Assembly (NCBI GenBank): GCA_035295985.1 | Contig: DATHBT010000045.1 | Span: 1-62,205 of the forward strand | Source of the DNA: JAIVGV01 sp035295985 | Lineage (GTDB): Bacteria > Acidobacteriota > Blastocatellia > Pyrinomonadales > Pyrinomonadaceae | Reading direction: 5' to 3' | Length of the DNA: 62,205 nt | In this document: piece by piece, positions 1-8,539 of the stretch | How the letters are laid out: each line of letters starts with the position of its first letter | Numbering within the stretch: position 1 is the stretch's first letter | Notes under the pieces: model-generated | What the model was told of the DNA's origin: nothing | What the model saw: only the letters and a program-made list of their open reading frames with translations | Database searches by the model: none | Made by a program: the position numbers and the translations under genes

Positions 1-2
1 CG

Positions 3-2039
3 GGCGTGATACGCATACTCACGCACCTGAACGCGCCACGGCTCGGGCCGAAGGCTTCGCACGAGCAGTCGCCGCCGCGCGCGCGGGAGGAGCGGGACAA
101 GTCCTTCCGCGCGCTCCAGTCGGACAGGGTCTACTTCAACATGCAGCCGGTGGCGCTCGTCGTCGCCGAGACCTACGAGCAGGCGCGCTACGCCTCGCGC
201 CTCGTCAAAGTCACCTACAACGCGGAGAAGCACACGACCGACACGGAATCGGTGCGCGACCGCGGGCGCTTCCCGTCGCAGGGGCCGCCCCCGAAGCCTC
301 GCGGCAACCCGGAGGCGGCCATGAAAAGCGCGCCGGTGAAGGTGGAGGCCGAGTACCGCATCCCCGTCGAGCACCACAACCCGATGGAGCCGCACGCGGC
401 CGTCGCCGTCTGGGAGGGCGACAGGCTCACAGTCTTCGACAAGTCGCAGGAAGTTTACAACGTGCGCAAGCACCTCGCGTCGAGCTTCGGCGTCCCGGAG
501 GAGAACGTGCAGGTCATCTCGCCGTACGTCGGCGGGGCCTTCGGATCGTCTCTGAGGCCGAACTATTACCCGGCGCTGACGGCCATGGCGGCGCGCGAGA
601 TAAAGCGGCCGGTCAAGGTCGTCTATACGCGCACCCAGATGTTTACGGGCCACGGCTACCGCCCGTACACGATCCAGAAGATCGCGCTGGGCGCCGAAGC
701 GTCGGGGAAACTCACGGCCATGATCCACGAGGCCGTCCACAACACCTCCTCCTTCGAGGAATTCTCGGACAACACCACCGGCTTCACGCGCCAGGTGTAC
801 GCCTGCCCGAACCTCTACGCGCCGCTCCGGATCACGGACACCGATCTCAACACGCCGACCTGGATGCGCGCGCCGGGGGCCGTCAGCGGCATGTTCGCGT
901 TGGAGTGCGCGATGGACGAGCTGGCCTACGCGCTCAAGATCGACCCGCTCGAACTGCGGCTCATCAACTACGCCGAGACCGACCCCGAGTCGGGCCGCCC
1001 GTTTTCGAGCAAGGCTTTGCGCGAGTGCTACCGGCTCGGCGCGGAGAAGTTCGGCTGGAAGGCGCGCAGGATGGAGCCGCGCTCGATGCGCGACGGGCGG
1101 CTGCTCGTGGGCTGGGGCACGGCCACCGGCATCTGGGGCGCTTTCCAGATGCCCGCCACCGCCAGAATCACATTCAGGGCGAACGGCACGGCGCACGTGG
1201 AGAGCGCGACGAGCGACATCGGCCCCGGCACTTACACGGTGGTCACTATGATCGCCGCCGAATACCTGGGCCTCAGGCCCGAACAGGTGCAGTTCGAGCT
1301 GGGCGACACGAAGCTGCCGCGGGCGCCGGCGCAGGGCGGCTCGTGGACGACGGCGAGCGTCGGCTCGGCCGTCCACGGCGCGGCCCTGGCCGTCGGCGCG
1401 CGCCTGCTGGCACTCGCGAACCGCGAGGCGAACTCGCCCCTGGCGGGCGCGGCCGCCTCCGACGTGGAGATGCTCGACGGCCGACTGCGGCTCAAGAGCG
1501 ACCCGTCGAAGTTCGTCAGCGTCTCGGACGTGATGCGGCGAAACAATCTCAATGAGATCGTCGAGACGTTCGAGGCGCGCCCGTCCGAGGAGCGCCGGAA
1601 GTACGCGACGATGGCGCACGGCGCGCAGTTCGTCGAGGTGAAGGTTGACCCCGACTTAGGGCAGGTGCGCGTCACGCGCGCCATCGAGGTGACGGCCTGC
1701 GGCAAGATCATCAACCCGAAGGCTTCGCACAGCCAGGAGATCGGCGGCGTGGTGTGGGGCATCGGCATGGCCTTGCAGGAGGCGACCGAGATCGACCATC
1801 GCTACGGCCGCATCATGAACCCGAACCTCCAGCACTACCACGTGCCGGTCAACGCCGACGTGCACGAGATCGAGACGATGTTCGTCGAGGAGGAGGACAC
1901 GGTCGTCAACCCGCTCGGCGTCAAAGGCATGGGCGAGCTCGGCATGGTCGGCATACCCGCGGCCATCGCCAACGCCGTCTTCCACGCCACGGGCAGGCGC
2001 GTGCGCGACCTGCCGATCACGCCGGACAAGCTGCTGTAA
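3..2039 (+). CDS. Molybdenum hydroxylase large (molybdopterin-binding) subunit, xanthine dehydrogenase family, 5' partial
   Basis: The visible 678 residues are the catalytic Mo-cofactor subunit of a xanthine dehydrogenase/aldehyde oxidase family enzyme. The reading frame is open at the left window edge and family members are about 730-770 aa, so the true start lies upstream; the GTG at 6 is probably not the start. Diagnostic motifs are GGAFGSSL (the GGAFG cofactor loop), WMRAPG, GGSWTTAS, and near the C-terminus GVKGMGELG, which carries the catalytic glutamate that activates the Mo ligand. Such enzymes oxidise purines or aldehydes together with FeS and FAD subunits, presumably encoded just left of the window. 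XdhC and MocA-like genes follow directly, as expected for a cofactor-maturation operon. The substrate cannot be told from the sequence. Confidence 0.9.
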   Translation, partial: GVIRILTHLNAPRLGPKASHEQSPPRAREERDKSFRALQSDRVYFNMQPVALVVAETYEQARYASRLVKVTYNAEKHTTDTESVRDRGRFPSQGPPPKPRGNPEAAMKSAPVKVEAEYRIPVEHHNPMEPHAAVAVWEGDRLTVFDKSQEVYNVRKHLASSFGVPEENVQVISPYVGGAFGSSLRPNYYPALTAMAAREIKRPVKVVYTRTQMFTGHGYRPYTIQKIALGAEASGKLTAMIHEAVHNTSSFEEFSDNTTGFTRQVYACPNLYAPLRITDTDLNTPTWMRAPGAVSGMFALECAMDELAYALKIDPLELRLINYAETDPESGRPFSSKALRECYRLGAEKFGWKARRMEPRSMRDGRLLVGWGTATGIWGAFQMPATARITFRANGTAHVESATSDIGPGTYTVVTMIAAEYLGLRPEQVQFELGDTKLPRAPAQGGSWTTASVGSAVHGAALAVGARLLALANREANSPLAGAAASDVEMLDGRLRLKSDPSKFVSVSDVMRRNNLNEIVETFEARPSEERRKYATMAHGAQFVEVKVDPDLGQVRVTRAIEVTACGKIINPKASHSQEIGGVVWGIGMALQEATEIDHRYGRIMNPNLQHYHVPVNADVHEIETMFVEEEDTVVNPLGVKGMGELGMVGIPAAIANAVFHATGRRVRDLPITPDKLL

Positions 2040-2053
2040 AGGGGGCGCGTACC

Positions 2054-3265
2054 ATGAACGAAGTGCGGGCTATAGTTGAGGCGTTCGACCGTGCGAACGT
2101 CAGGGGCGAGCGGTGCGCTTTGGCGACGGTCGTGAGCGTCGAAGGGTCTTCCTACCGGCGGCCGGGCGCGCGGATGCTGGTCTGCGGTGGCGGGACGAGC
2201 ACGGGCACGATCAGCGCAGGGTGCCTGGAGGGCGACGTGATAGAGCACGCGAAGCGCGTCATCCGGGCGGGCAAGGCTGTGCTCGCCGAGTACGACACCG
2301 CCTCGACGAGCGAAGAGGACGTGTGGGGCCTGGGTCTCGGCTGCAACGGCGTCGTCCGCGTGCTGGTCGAGCCGCTCGCCCCGGGCTCGCCCTACATCGA
2401 GGCGCTGAGACGATCCTGCGAGGCGTACGCTGCCCCCGTGTCGGTCGCGACCGTGTATCAACACGTGCCGTCAGGGTCGGCCCCGACCACGACCCGCATA
2501 GAAGCCGGGGCGCGCATCTTCGTCAACGGGGAGGGCGAAGTCGGCCGCGAGAATCTCGGCGACGAGGCGGTCGTGGTGCTGGAGGGCGAGGTGCGGGCGC
2601 TGTTGCGCGGGAGGGGCGCGCCCGGGGCGCACGTCTATGAGGCGGGCGGCGGCGCCGTGAAAGTCTTCGTCGAGACGCTCCTGCCGCCCGTCCCGCTCGT
2701 CGTCTTCGGGGCGGGGCACGACGCCCTGCCGGTGGTCGAGCTCGCGCGCGCCCTCGGCTGGCAGACGGAGGTCGTTGACCCGCAGGCGCGCCCCGCCAGC
2801 CTCTCCCGGTTCGCCGCGGCCGACAGGGTAACACTCGCGCGCCCGGAAGACATGGCGGCGCAGGTCAGCATTACGCCGCGGACGCTGGCGCTGCTGATGT
2901 CGCACAACTACTCGCACGACCTGGCGCTCCTCAGGTTCCTGCTGGCCTCGCCCGCCCGCTACATAGGGGTCATGGGCCCGCGCAAACGCACCGAGCGGAT
3001 GCTGAGTGAGCTGGCGGCGACGGAGGAACCGCTTCGCCTCGAAGAAGCAGGCCTGGCACGTCTTCACTCGCCGGCGGGCTTGGACATCGGCGCGAACTCT
3101 CCCGCAGAGATCGCGCTGTCTATCGTCGCCGAGATGCGCGCCGTGCTGGATGGGCGCCGCGGCGGGATGCTGCGCGAGCGCCGCGGCTCCATCCACGGCA
3201 GTCCCGGTGACGGCGAGCGCGTAGCCTTGACGGAGGGGCGGCCCCTGACTGTGGCGGCGGCGTGA
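2054..3265 (+). CDS. xdhC: XdhC/CoxI family molybdenum-hydroxylase maturation factor
   Basis: This 403-aa protein has the two-domain XdhC layout. An N-terminal XdhC/CoxI domain (about residues 15-85) contains VVSVEGSSYRRPGARML and SAGCLEGDV. A C-terminal Rossmann domain begins at about 215 with VVFGAGHDALPVVELA and ends with YIGVMGPRKRTERML. XdhC proteins bind the molybdenum cofactor, promote its sulfuration and insert it into the hydroxylase. The frame stays open upstream, but the ATG at 2054, preceded by AAGGGGG and 14 bp after the hydroxylase stop, fits the domain start. The overlap-free tight spacing supports one operon with the genes on either side. Confidence 0.9.
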   Translation: MNEVRAIVEAFDRANVRGERCALATVVSVEGSSYRRPGARMLVCGGGTSTGTISAGCLEGDVIEHAKRVIRAGKAVLAEYDTASTSEEDVWGLGLGCNGVVRVLVEPLAPGSPYIEALRRSCEAYAAPVSVATVYQHVPSGSAPTTTRIEAGARIFVNGEGEVGRENLGDEAVVVLEGEVRALLRGRGAPGAHVYEAGGGAVKVFVETLLPPVPLVVFGAGHDALPVVELARALGWQTEVVDPQARPASLSRFAAADRVTLARPEDMAAQVSITPRTLALLMSHNYSHDLALLRFLLASPARYIGVMGPRKRTERMLSELAATEEPLRLEEAGLARLHSPAGLDIGANSPAEIALSIVAEMRAVLDGRRGGMLRERRGSIHGSPGDGERVALTEGRPLTVAAA

Positions 3266-3298
3266 GGGGCGAAGGTTGAAGCGGAGGGCCTTTCAGGG

Positions 3299-3943
3299 GT
3301 GGTCGAAAGCAACTCGGGGGGAATCGGCGCTGTTGTCCTGGCTGCGGGAGCGTCCTCTCGCATGGGGCGCCCGAAGCAGACTCTTCAATTCCGGGGCGAG
3401 AGTCTGCTCAGGCGCGCAGTGCTGGCGGCGCTCGGCGCGGGGTGCCGGCCCGTCGTCGTGGTGACGGGCGCGCACGCCGAGTTGTCAAGACGCGAGCTGA
3501 ACAGGCTCGACGTGCGGGAAGAGTTTAACCCACGATGGGAGACCGGGATGGCTTCGTCAATCCGGGCGGGCGTCGAAGGTCTCATCAATGCAGGCCCGGA
3601 CGTGGACGCGGCAGTATTCATGCTGTGCGATCAGCCTCACGTCACCGCCGAGGTCGTCTCCGCCCTTGTCGCGGCGCACCGCGCCACCGGAAGGCCCGTC
3701 GTCGCCTCGACCTATGGCGGAAGTTTCGGCGTGCCGGCCTTATTCGGCAGGACACTTTTCGCCGAGCTGACGCGACTCAGGGGCGCGTCCGGCGCCAAAG
3801 AGATCATCAAGAGACACGCTTCGGATGCTCACTTCTTACCCTTCCCAGGCGGCGGGGTGGACGTGGACACTCCGGATGATTTCTCACGCCTGACCGCAAA
3901 AGATGTCGAACAAGGGGACTGTCTGAATCAAAGCCGAGAGTGA
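3299..3943 (+). CDS. mocA: MocA-like molybdenum cofactor nucleotidyltransferase (NTP transferase domain)
   Basis: The 214-aa protein is a single MobA-like NTP transferase. The nucleotide-binding signature VVLAAGASSRMGRPKQ lies at about residues 11-26, and MLCDQPHVTAEVV, with the metal-binding Asp, lies near residue 110. In this family MocA transfers CMP and MobA transfers GMP to molybdopterin. Position after a xanthine-dehydrogenase large subunit and XdhC argues for the cytosine dinucleotide (MocA) form, but this is inferred from context. The start used is GTG at 3299, with GGAG about 13 nt upstream. It is the last gene of the operon; the next 320 bp hold only transposon debris and a repeat. 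Confidence 0.8.
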   Translation: MVESNSGGIGAVVLAAGASSRMGRPKQTLQFRGESLLRRAVLAALGAGCRPVVVVTGAHAELSRRELNRLDVREEFNPRWETGMASSIRAGVEGLINAGPDVDAAVFMLCDQPHVTAEVVSALVAAHRATGRPVVASTYGGSFGVPALFGRTLFAELTRLRGASGAKEIIKRHASDAHFLPFPGGGVDVDTPDDFSRLTAKDVEQGDCLNQSRE

Positions 3944-3955
3944 ATAACTCCGGGC

Positions 3956-4160
3956 ATGATTACTCGCCCCCATTGCCAAGACACGGAGCGTCGAGTTAAG
4001 GCCGGCTTCACGCACACCAAAACCAACGCTATCGGTGCCGGCACTGCCGCCACTAGCACACGCCCAAACCCCCGCCCGCTGGGCTGCTACGATGGGGCGC
4101 GCGCGAACCCTTCCGGCTTTACAACTTTGTGAGGGTTGGGTTGAAGCGCCGGGGTCGAAA
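3956..4160 (+). pseudogene. Degraded IS1-type transposase N-terminus (InsA-like zinc ribbon)
   Basis: Read in successive frames this stretch gives MITRPHCQDTERRVKAGFTH, then after a shift NQRYRCRHCRH, a stop, HTPKPPPAG, YDGAR and RLYNFVRVGLKRRGR. The order (CPHC-like pair, KAGFTHTK, QRYRCRHCR, YTPKPPPAGYD, ALRLY..G..LKRIGR) is that of the zinc-ribbon and helix-turn-helix start of IS1-type transposases. At least two frameshifts and one in-frame stop make it dead. No catalytic DDE part or inverted repeats are visible, so only the 5' remnant survives. The match is by motif only. Confidence 0.5.
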
Positions 4161-4194
4161 AACTGTGAATTAGACCTCTTGCGGATGCCGGCGC

Positions 4195-4256
4195 TCCTGT
4201 TTTCGCGCCCGCGCGCCCGGACGGGCAGGGGCGAGCCCTGCCCCTACAAATATTCA
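4195..4256. repeat. GC-rich intergenic repeat arm (CGGGCAGGGGCGAGCCCTGCC type)
   Basis: The segment carries GCCCGGACGGGCAGGGGCGA followed by GCCCTGCCCCTAC. The same words recur as the right arm at 48957-48992 and as TGTAGGGGCGGG at 40654 and 48857. It lies between the transposase remnant and the convergent ABC transporter gene. Confidence 0.6.
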
Positions 4257-4266
4257 TAATGACGCC

Positions 4267-5823
4267 TCACTGAAACCCCTTCGCGCGCCGCCACTCGCGC
4301 ACCACGTCGGCCGCGACGCGCTTGCGGCCGTCCACCTCGTAGTTGAGGCGGCGCATCTCTTCCGTGCTGATGCTCCCGGCGAGTTGGAGCACGGCGGCGC
4401 GCGCTTCGGAGTGGCGCGCGAGTGCGTCGCGGCGCAACAGCACGACGGCCTCGTAGGGCGGGAAGTAGCGGCGGTCGTCTTCGAGCTGGACGAGGCCGAG
4501 CGCGGCGATCATGCCGTCGGTCGAGTTGCCGGCGATCACGTCAACCTGGCGATCCGCGAGCGCGCGGTAGCTGAGCGACAAGTCCATCTCGCGGGGGCGG
4601 GCGCCGAACTTGAGATCGTAGGCGCGGACGAGGCCCGCGTAGCCGTCCTCGCGCGACATGAAGTCCTGGCCGAAGCCCGCGCGCCAACGCGCGGCGTGCG
4701 GGACGGCGTCGGAGATCGTCCGCAGGTTCAGCCGCCGCGCGTCCTCGGCGCGCACGAGGATCGCGAAGTCGTTGCTGAAGCCGAGCGGATCGCTTAGCTC
4801 GACCGCGAACTTCTCCGCGTACTCGCGCCTGACCTGCTCGAAGACGGCGCGCGGGTCGGAGACGGGTGGGTGCTTGAGGATGGCAGTGAAGGAAGTGCCG
4901 GTGTATTCGGGGTAGGCGTCGATGCCGCCGGAGACGAGCGAATCGTGGCAGAGGTTGCCGCCCAGTTCGTACCGGCGCTCGACGCGCAGGCCGCGCGCTT
5001 CGAGCGACTGCGCCAGCATCTCCCCAAGAATGATCGACTCGGTGAAGTCCTTCGAGCCGACGACCAAGTCGGGCCGGCCGGCCCCGCCGCGCCACGAGTT
5101 GTAAGCGAGGCCGAGGGCCGCCGCGAGCGCGAGCGCCGCGAAGGCCGCGCGCTTCGTCGTCAAAGCCCGGCCGCGCGCGGGACGCGCGGCGAGCCGGCCC
5201 GCGACGTAGTGTCTTTCGACCAATCCGATGAGGTAGTCGGCGGCGAGCGCGAGCAGCGCGGCGGGCAGCGCGCCCGCGAGGATGAGCGCGTTGTCGTACT
5301 GCCGCAGGCCACGGAAGATGTAAGTGCCGAGGCCCCCGGCGCCGATGGCCGCGGCTATCGTCGCCACGCCGACCGAGGTGACGGCCGCCACGCGCACGCC
5401 CGCGAGGATGACGGGCGCGGCCAGCGGCAGCTCGACCAGTCGCAGAATCTGCCCCGTCGTCATCCCCATCGCGACCGCAGACTCGCGCACGGCCGCGTCC
5501 ACGCCCTCGACGCCCGCGACCGTGTTGCGGATGACGGGCAGCAGCGCGTAGAGCACGAGCGCGACTGTGGCCGTGCGCGCGCCGATGCCGAGGAGCGGGA
5601 GCGGGATGAGCAGGCCGAAGAGCGCGAGGCTGGGTACGGTTTGCAGGACGTTGGCTAGGCCCAGGACGGGGCGCTTGAGCGAGGCGCGGCGGGTGAGCAG
5701 GACGCCGGCGGGCAGGCCGATGGCGACGGCGAAGGCGGTCGAGACGGCGACGAGCAGCAGGTGCTCGCCCGCGAGCGACAGCACCTCGCGCCAGTTGTCG
5801 CGCATGAACTCAAGCACGTTCAT
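4267..5823 (-). CDS. Fused ABC permease / substrate-binding protein, osmoprotectant (OpuC/EgtU) type
   Basis: This 518-aa protein joins two parts. A permease (about residues 1-215, some five or six membrane segments, with the EAA-like loop GVDAAVRESAVAMGMTTGQI) is followed by one linker membrane segment near 225-240. A glycine-betaine-type binding domain runs from about 250 to the end, with VGSKDFTESIILGEML, GGNLCHDSLVSGGIDAYPEY and AGNSTDGMI. Such fusions import quaternary ammonium compounds (glycine betaine, choline, carnitine) or, in the EgtU branch, ergothioneine. Ligand cannot be assigned here. The ATG at 5823 has GGAG six bases upstream. The ATPase gene lies 37 bp upstream on the same strand, so the pair forms a complete importer. 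Confidence 0.88.
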   Translation of the reverse strand: MNVLEFMRDNWREVLSLAGEHLLLVAVSTAFAVAIGLPAGVLLTRRASLKRPVLGLANVLQTVPSLALFGLLIPLPLLGIGARTATVALVLYALLPVIRNTVAGVEGVDAAVRESAVAMGMTTGQILRLVELPLAAPVILAGVRVAAVTSVGVATIAAAIGAGGLGTYIFRGLRQYDNALILAGALPAALLALAADYLIGLVERHYVAGRLAARPARGRALTTKRAAFAALALAAALGLAYNSWRGGAGRPDLVVGSKDFTESIILGEMLAQSLEARGLRVERRYELGGNLCHDSLVSGGIDAYPEYTGTSFTAILKHPPVSDPRAVFEQVRREYAEKFAVELSDPLGFSNDFAILVRAEDARRLNLRTISDAVPHAARWRAGFGQDFMSREDGYAGLVRAYDLKFGARPREMDLSLSYRALADRQVDVIAGNSTDGMIAALGLVQLEDDRRYFPPYEAVVLLRRDALARHSEARAAVLQLAGSISTEEMRRLNYEVDGRKRVAADVVREWRRAKGFQ

Positions 5824-5860
5824 CAGAACTCCGAAGCGCGCACGCCCGCCTCATCCGAAC

Positions 5861-6670
5861 TCAAACGCGACTGTCCGCAGGCACTCCGTATGCCGTCGAG
5901 GGCGGCGCGTCGTTCCCTCCGGGCAGCCGGAGGGTGTCGAGGTAGGAGCGCGCGTGCGGCTCGTCGGAGCGCAGGAACTCTTCGGGCGTTGCGAGCAGCG
6001 CGAACCGGCCGGCACTCATCAGGCCGACGCGCGTGCCGAGGAGCAGCGCCTCGCGCACGTCGTGCGTGACGAAGACGACCGTCTTTCCGAGCCGCCTTTG
6101 CAGCGCGGCGAACTCCGTTTGTAGCGCGGAGCGCGTCAGCGGATCGAGCGCGCCGAAGGGTTCGTCCATCAGCAGGAGCGGCGGGTCGGCGGCCAGGGCG
6201 CGCGCCACGCCGACGCGCTGCCGCTGCCCGCCGGACAGCTCGCGCGGGAAGCGCGCAGCGAACTCGCCGGGGTCGAGGCCGACGAGTTCCAGCAGCCCGC
6301 GCACGCGCTCGCTCACGCGCTCGCGCGGCCAGCCTTCGAGCGAGGGGACGAGCGCGACGTTTCGTTCGACGGTGAAGTGCGGGAAGAGGCCCGCCTCCTG
6401 TATGACGTAGCCCGCGCGCCGGCGCAGACGGATCGCGTCCCACTCGCGCGTGTCGCGCCCCTCGACGAGAACCGAGCCGCTGTCGGGCGCGAGCAGGCGG
6501 TTGACGAGCTTGAGCGTCGTGGTCTTGCCGCAGCCCGACTCGCCGAGGAGCACGAGCACCTCGCCGCGCGCGATCTCGAAACTGAGATCGTCTATGACCG
6601 GGCGCGGGCGGCCGGCGGGCGCGTAGGTCACGCCGCGGAAGCTGACCACGGTGTCGTCTGCGGGGGGCAT
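5861..6670 (-). CDS. ABC transporter ATP-binding protein of the osmoprotectant-type importer
   Basis: This 269-aa ATPase powers the adjacent fused permease/binding protein. Visible motifs are Walker A GESGCGKTT (about residues 38-46), Q-loop VIQEAGLFPHFTV, signature LSGGQRQRVGVARALA, Walker B LLLMDEPFGALDP and the switch VTHDVREAL. It resembles OpuCA/ProV ATPases but lacks the C-terminal CBS pair found in many of them, ending soon after the ABC fold. The frame is open further upstream, but ATG at 6670 is the last start before the domain and sits 5 bp after the lpxI stop, suggesting translational coupling to the lipid A genes. Confidence 0.88.
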   Translation of the reverse strand: MPPADDTVVSFRGVTYAPAGRPRPVIDDLSFEIARGEVLVLLGESGCGKTTTLKLVNRLLAPDSGSVLVEGRDTREWDAIRLRRRAGYVIQEAGLFPHFTVERNVALVPSLEGWPRERVSERVRGLLELVGLDPGEFAARFPRELSGGQRQRVGVARALAADPPLLLMDEPFGALDPLTRSALQTEFAALQRRLGKTVVFVTHDVREALLLGTRVGLMSAGRFALLATPEEFLRSDEPHARSYLDTLRLPGGNDAPPSTAYGVPADSRV

Positions 6671-6675
6671 CTCGT

Positions 6676-7494
6676 TCAGACGGGCGGGACGGCGGCGACT
6701 GCGATGCGGTGTCGATCCGCGAGCGCGATCATCTCGTCGCGGTCGAACATCAGCGTCTTGCCGGCGGTCAGGCAGAGGCAGGTCGCGCCCGCCTCGATCA
6801 TCGCCTCGACGGTCGGGGGGCCTACGCACGGAACGTCGAAGCGCATGTCCTGCGAGGGCTTGGCGACTTTGACGACCGTCAGCCGTCCGCGGGCGAGCGT
6901 GCCGGCGCGCAGGATCGTGGCGTCCGTGCCCTCCATCGCCTCGACGGCGACGCAGGCGCGCGCGCGCACCACGATGGTCTGGCCGAGATCGAGCCGCGCG
7001 ATCTCGCGGGCCACTTCGAGGCCGTACTCGATGTCGCCGCGCTCGCGCGAGTCGGGCGCGCGGCGCGTGAGCGTGCCCTCGCGCGGCAGTTGATCCCGGA
7101 GGAAGTGGGTCGAGTCGATCAGCTCGATCCCCTCGCGGGCGAGTTCGGCGGCGACGCCGCCGATGAGCGCGTCCGTGTTGCGGCGCGGGAGCGAGACGAG
7201 GACTTTGAGCATCCGCACGTCGGGGATCGCGCCGCTGAAGATCTGCACGTGCTTGACCTGGCCCGCCATGATCGCCTGCCCCACGCCTTCGCGCTTGAAG
7301 AAGCGGATCATCTTCCCCAACTGCCCGATGCCGACCCACTCGACCCGGCCCCCGGCCTCGGCCGCCGCCCGCTCGATCTCAGGATCAGTCTCCTCTTTTA
7401 TCGCCGCGACCGACACGCTCGCCCCCGCGCGCCGCGCGCCTTCAAGCACGAGGAAGGGGAAGCGGCCGTTGCCGGCGATCAGTCCAAAACGCAT
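6676..7494 (-). CDS. lpxI: UDP-2,3-diacylglucosamine diphosphatase LpxI
   Basis: The 272-aa protein matches the LpxI family (formerly DUF1009), which hydrolyses UDP-2,3-diacylglucosamine to lipid X in lipid A synthesis and substitutes for LpxH. Family features include the start RFGLIAGNGRFPFLV, the segment IMAGQVKH, and in the C-terminal catalytic half GQTIVVRARACVAVEAMEGT and DMRFDVPCVGPPTVE. LpxI is cytosolic and Mg-dependent. It follows lpxA directly in transcription order, which supports the call. No Shine-Dalgarno is seen: a TTTTTT tract and a palindromic repeat arm sit immediately before the ATG. Confidence 0.92.
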   Translation of the reverse strand: MRFGLIAGNGRFPFLVLEGARRAGASVSVAAIKEETDPEIERAAAEAGGRVEWVGIGQLGKMIRFFKREGVGQAIMAGQVKHVQIFSGAIPDVRMLKVLVSLPRRNTDALIGGVAAELAREGIELIDSTHFLRDQLPREGTLTRRAPDSRERGDIEYGLEVAREIARLDLGQTIVVRARACVAVEAMEGTDATILRAGTLARGRLTVVKVAKPSQDMRFDVPCVGPPTVEAMIEAGATCLCLTAGKTLMFDRDEMIALADRHRIAVAAVPPV

Positions 7495-7498
7495 AAAA

Positions 7499-7572
7499 AA
7501 GTGATGAGTGATGAGTGACGAGTGATGAGCTAAGAGCAGTTCCTTCTACTCATCACTCGTCACTCATCACTT
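7499..7572. repeat. Intergenic palindrome, GTGATGAGTGA word type
   Basis: The left arm, 7501-7530, is tandem copies of the word GTGATGAGTGA. The right arm, 7549-7571, is its complement (CACTCGTCACTCATCACTT). The loop is only about 18 bp. It fills the whole lpxA-lpxI gap, and its left arm touches the lpxI start codon. Confidence 0.9.
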
Positions 7573-8343
7573 CTATTTGACCACGCCGCGCTCCGAGGTC
7601 TCGATGAAGCGCAGGAGGAGATCGACTTCGGGCGAGTCGGCGAGCTCGCGCCGGATCGCCTCGACGGCCTGCGTCGTGTTGAGCTTGGAGGCGAGCAGGA
7701 GGTGGAAGGCGTGGCGCAGCGCGTTCGTGGCCGCCTGCGAATAGCCGCGCCGCTTCATGCCGACGTGGTTGAGGCCGTAACACTTGGCGTGGTTGCCCAC
7801 GGTGAGCGCGAACGGCAGCGCGTCCTTGACGACGACCGAGTAGCCGCCGACGTAAGCCTCGCGCCCGACGCGGCAGAACTGGTGGACGCCCGAGTAGGCG
7901 CCGACGTTCGCGCCGTCCTCGACCGTGACGTGGCCGGCGAGCGTCGCGCCGTTCGCCATGATTACCCGGTCGCCGACCGCGCAGTCGTGCGCGACGTGCG
8001 ACTGCGCCATGAGCAAACAGTCATCGCCAACCTTCGTCAGCCCGCCGCCGCCGCCCGTCCCGCGGTGGACGGTGACGAACTCGCGGACGCGGCAGCGGCG
8101 GCCGATCACCGTCCGGGCCGGCTCGCCCTTGTACTTCAAGTCCTGCGAAGCCAGCCCGATAGAGGCGAACGGATAGACGTGCGTGTCCTCGCCGATCTCG
8201 GTGTCGCCGTCAACGACGCAGTGCGACTCCAACCGCACGCGGTCGCCCAAGGTCACGCCGTCGCCGACGACGCAGTACGGGCCGACGTGACAGTCCCTCC
8301 CGACGTGCGCGCCCGCGCCGACGATGGCCGATGGATGAATCAT
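7573..8343 (-). CDS. lpxA: Acyl-ACP--UDP-N-acetylglucosamine O-acyltransferase LpxA
   Basis: The 256-aa enzyme catalyses the first step of lipid A synthesis, 3-O-acylation of UDP-GlcNAc. It is a left-handed beta-helix protein: hexapeptide repeats fill residues 1-185 (IHPSAIVGAGAHVGRDCHVG, SHVAHDCAVGDRVIMANGAT). The catalytic His lies in SHVAHDC and the diagnostic GGYSVVVKDALPFALTVGNH precedes a C-terminal helical domain. Length equals typical LpxA (255-265 aa). It lies in the classic order after fabZ and before lpxI. The ATG at 8343 is separated from a palindromic repeat arm by about 10 bp and has no clear Shine-Dalgarno. Confidence 0.95.
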   Translation of the reverse strand: MIHPSAIVGAGAHVGRDCHVGPYCVVGDGVTLGDRVRLESHCVVDGDTEIGEDTHVYPFASIGLASQDLKYKGEPARTVIGRRCRVREFVTVHRGTGGGGGLTKVGDDCLLMAQSHVAHDCAVGDRVIMANGATLAGHVTVEDGANVGAYSGVHQFCRVGREAYVGGYSVVVKDALPFALTVGNHAKCYGLNHVGMKRRGYSQAATNALRHAFHLLLASKLNTTQAVEAIRRELADSPEVDLLLRFIETSERGVVK

Positions 8344-8350
8344 AAGGAAA

Positions 8351-8536
8351 GCCGTAAACCGTAAATCGTGAATCGTAAATAGAAAGTGGCTGTTAGCTGT
8401 TAGCGATTAGCTGTTAGCAAAACCAAAGACGGAGGGCCGAAAGAAAGCCGGAGTTAAACGGTGATTCCTTCCGGCTAACGGCTAACAGCTAATCGCTAAC
8501 GGCTTCTATTTACGATTCACGATTTACGGTTTACGA
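8351..8536. repeat. Nested intergenic palindrome: GTAAATCGTGAATC arms around GCTGTTAGC arms
   Basis: The outer arms are GTAAACCGTAAATCGTGAAT at 8354-8380 and its complement at 8505-8535. Inside them a second, unrelated palindrome has arms built of GCTGTTAGC and its variant GCGATTAGC (8389-8419 and 8472-8505). The central loop is about 50 bp and GC-rich. The element fills the fabZ-lpxA gap. Confidence 0.9.
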
Positions 8537-8539
8537 GTC

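Noticed and set aside
4035..4259. A 74-aa open frame on the plus strand
   Set aside because: It runs through the transposase remnant and a repeat arm, and the protein has no coherent composition.
7499..8536. Possible CRISPR array because of regularly repeated words
   Set aside because: The units are 8-11 bp, contiguous and mirrored, without spacers, and no cas genes are present.
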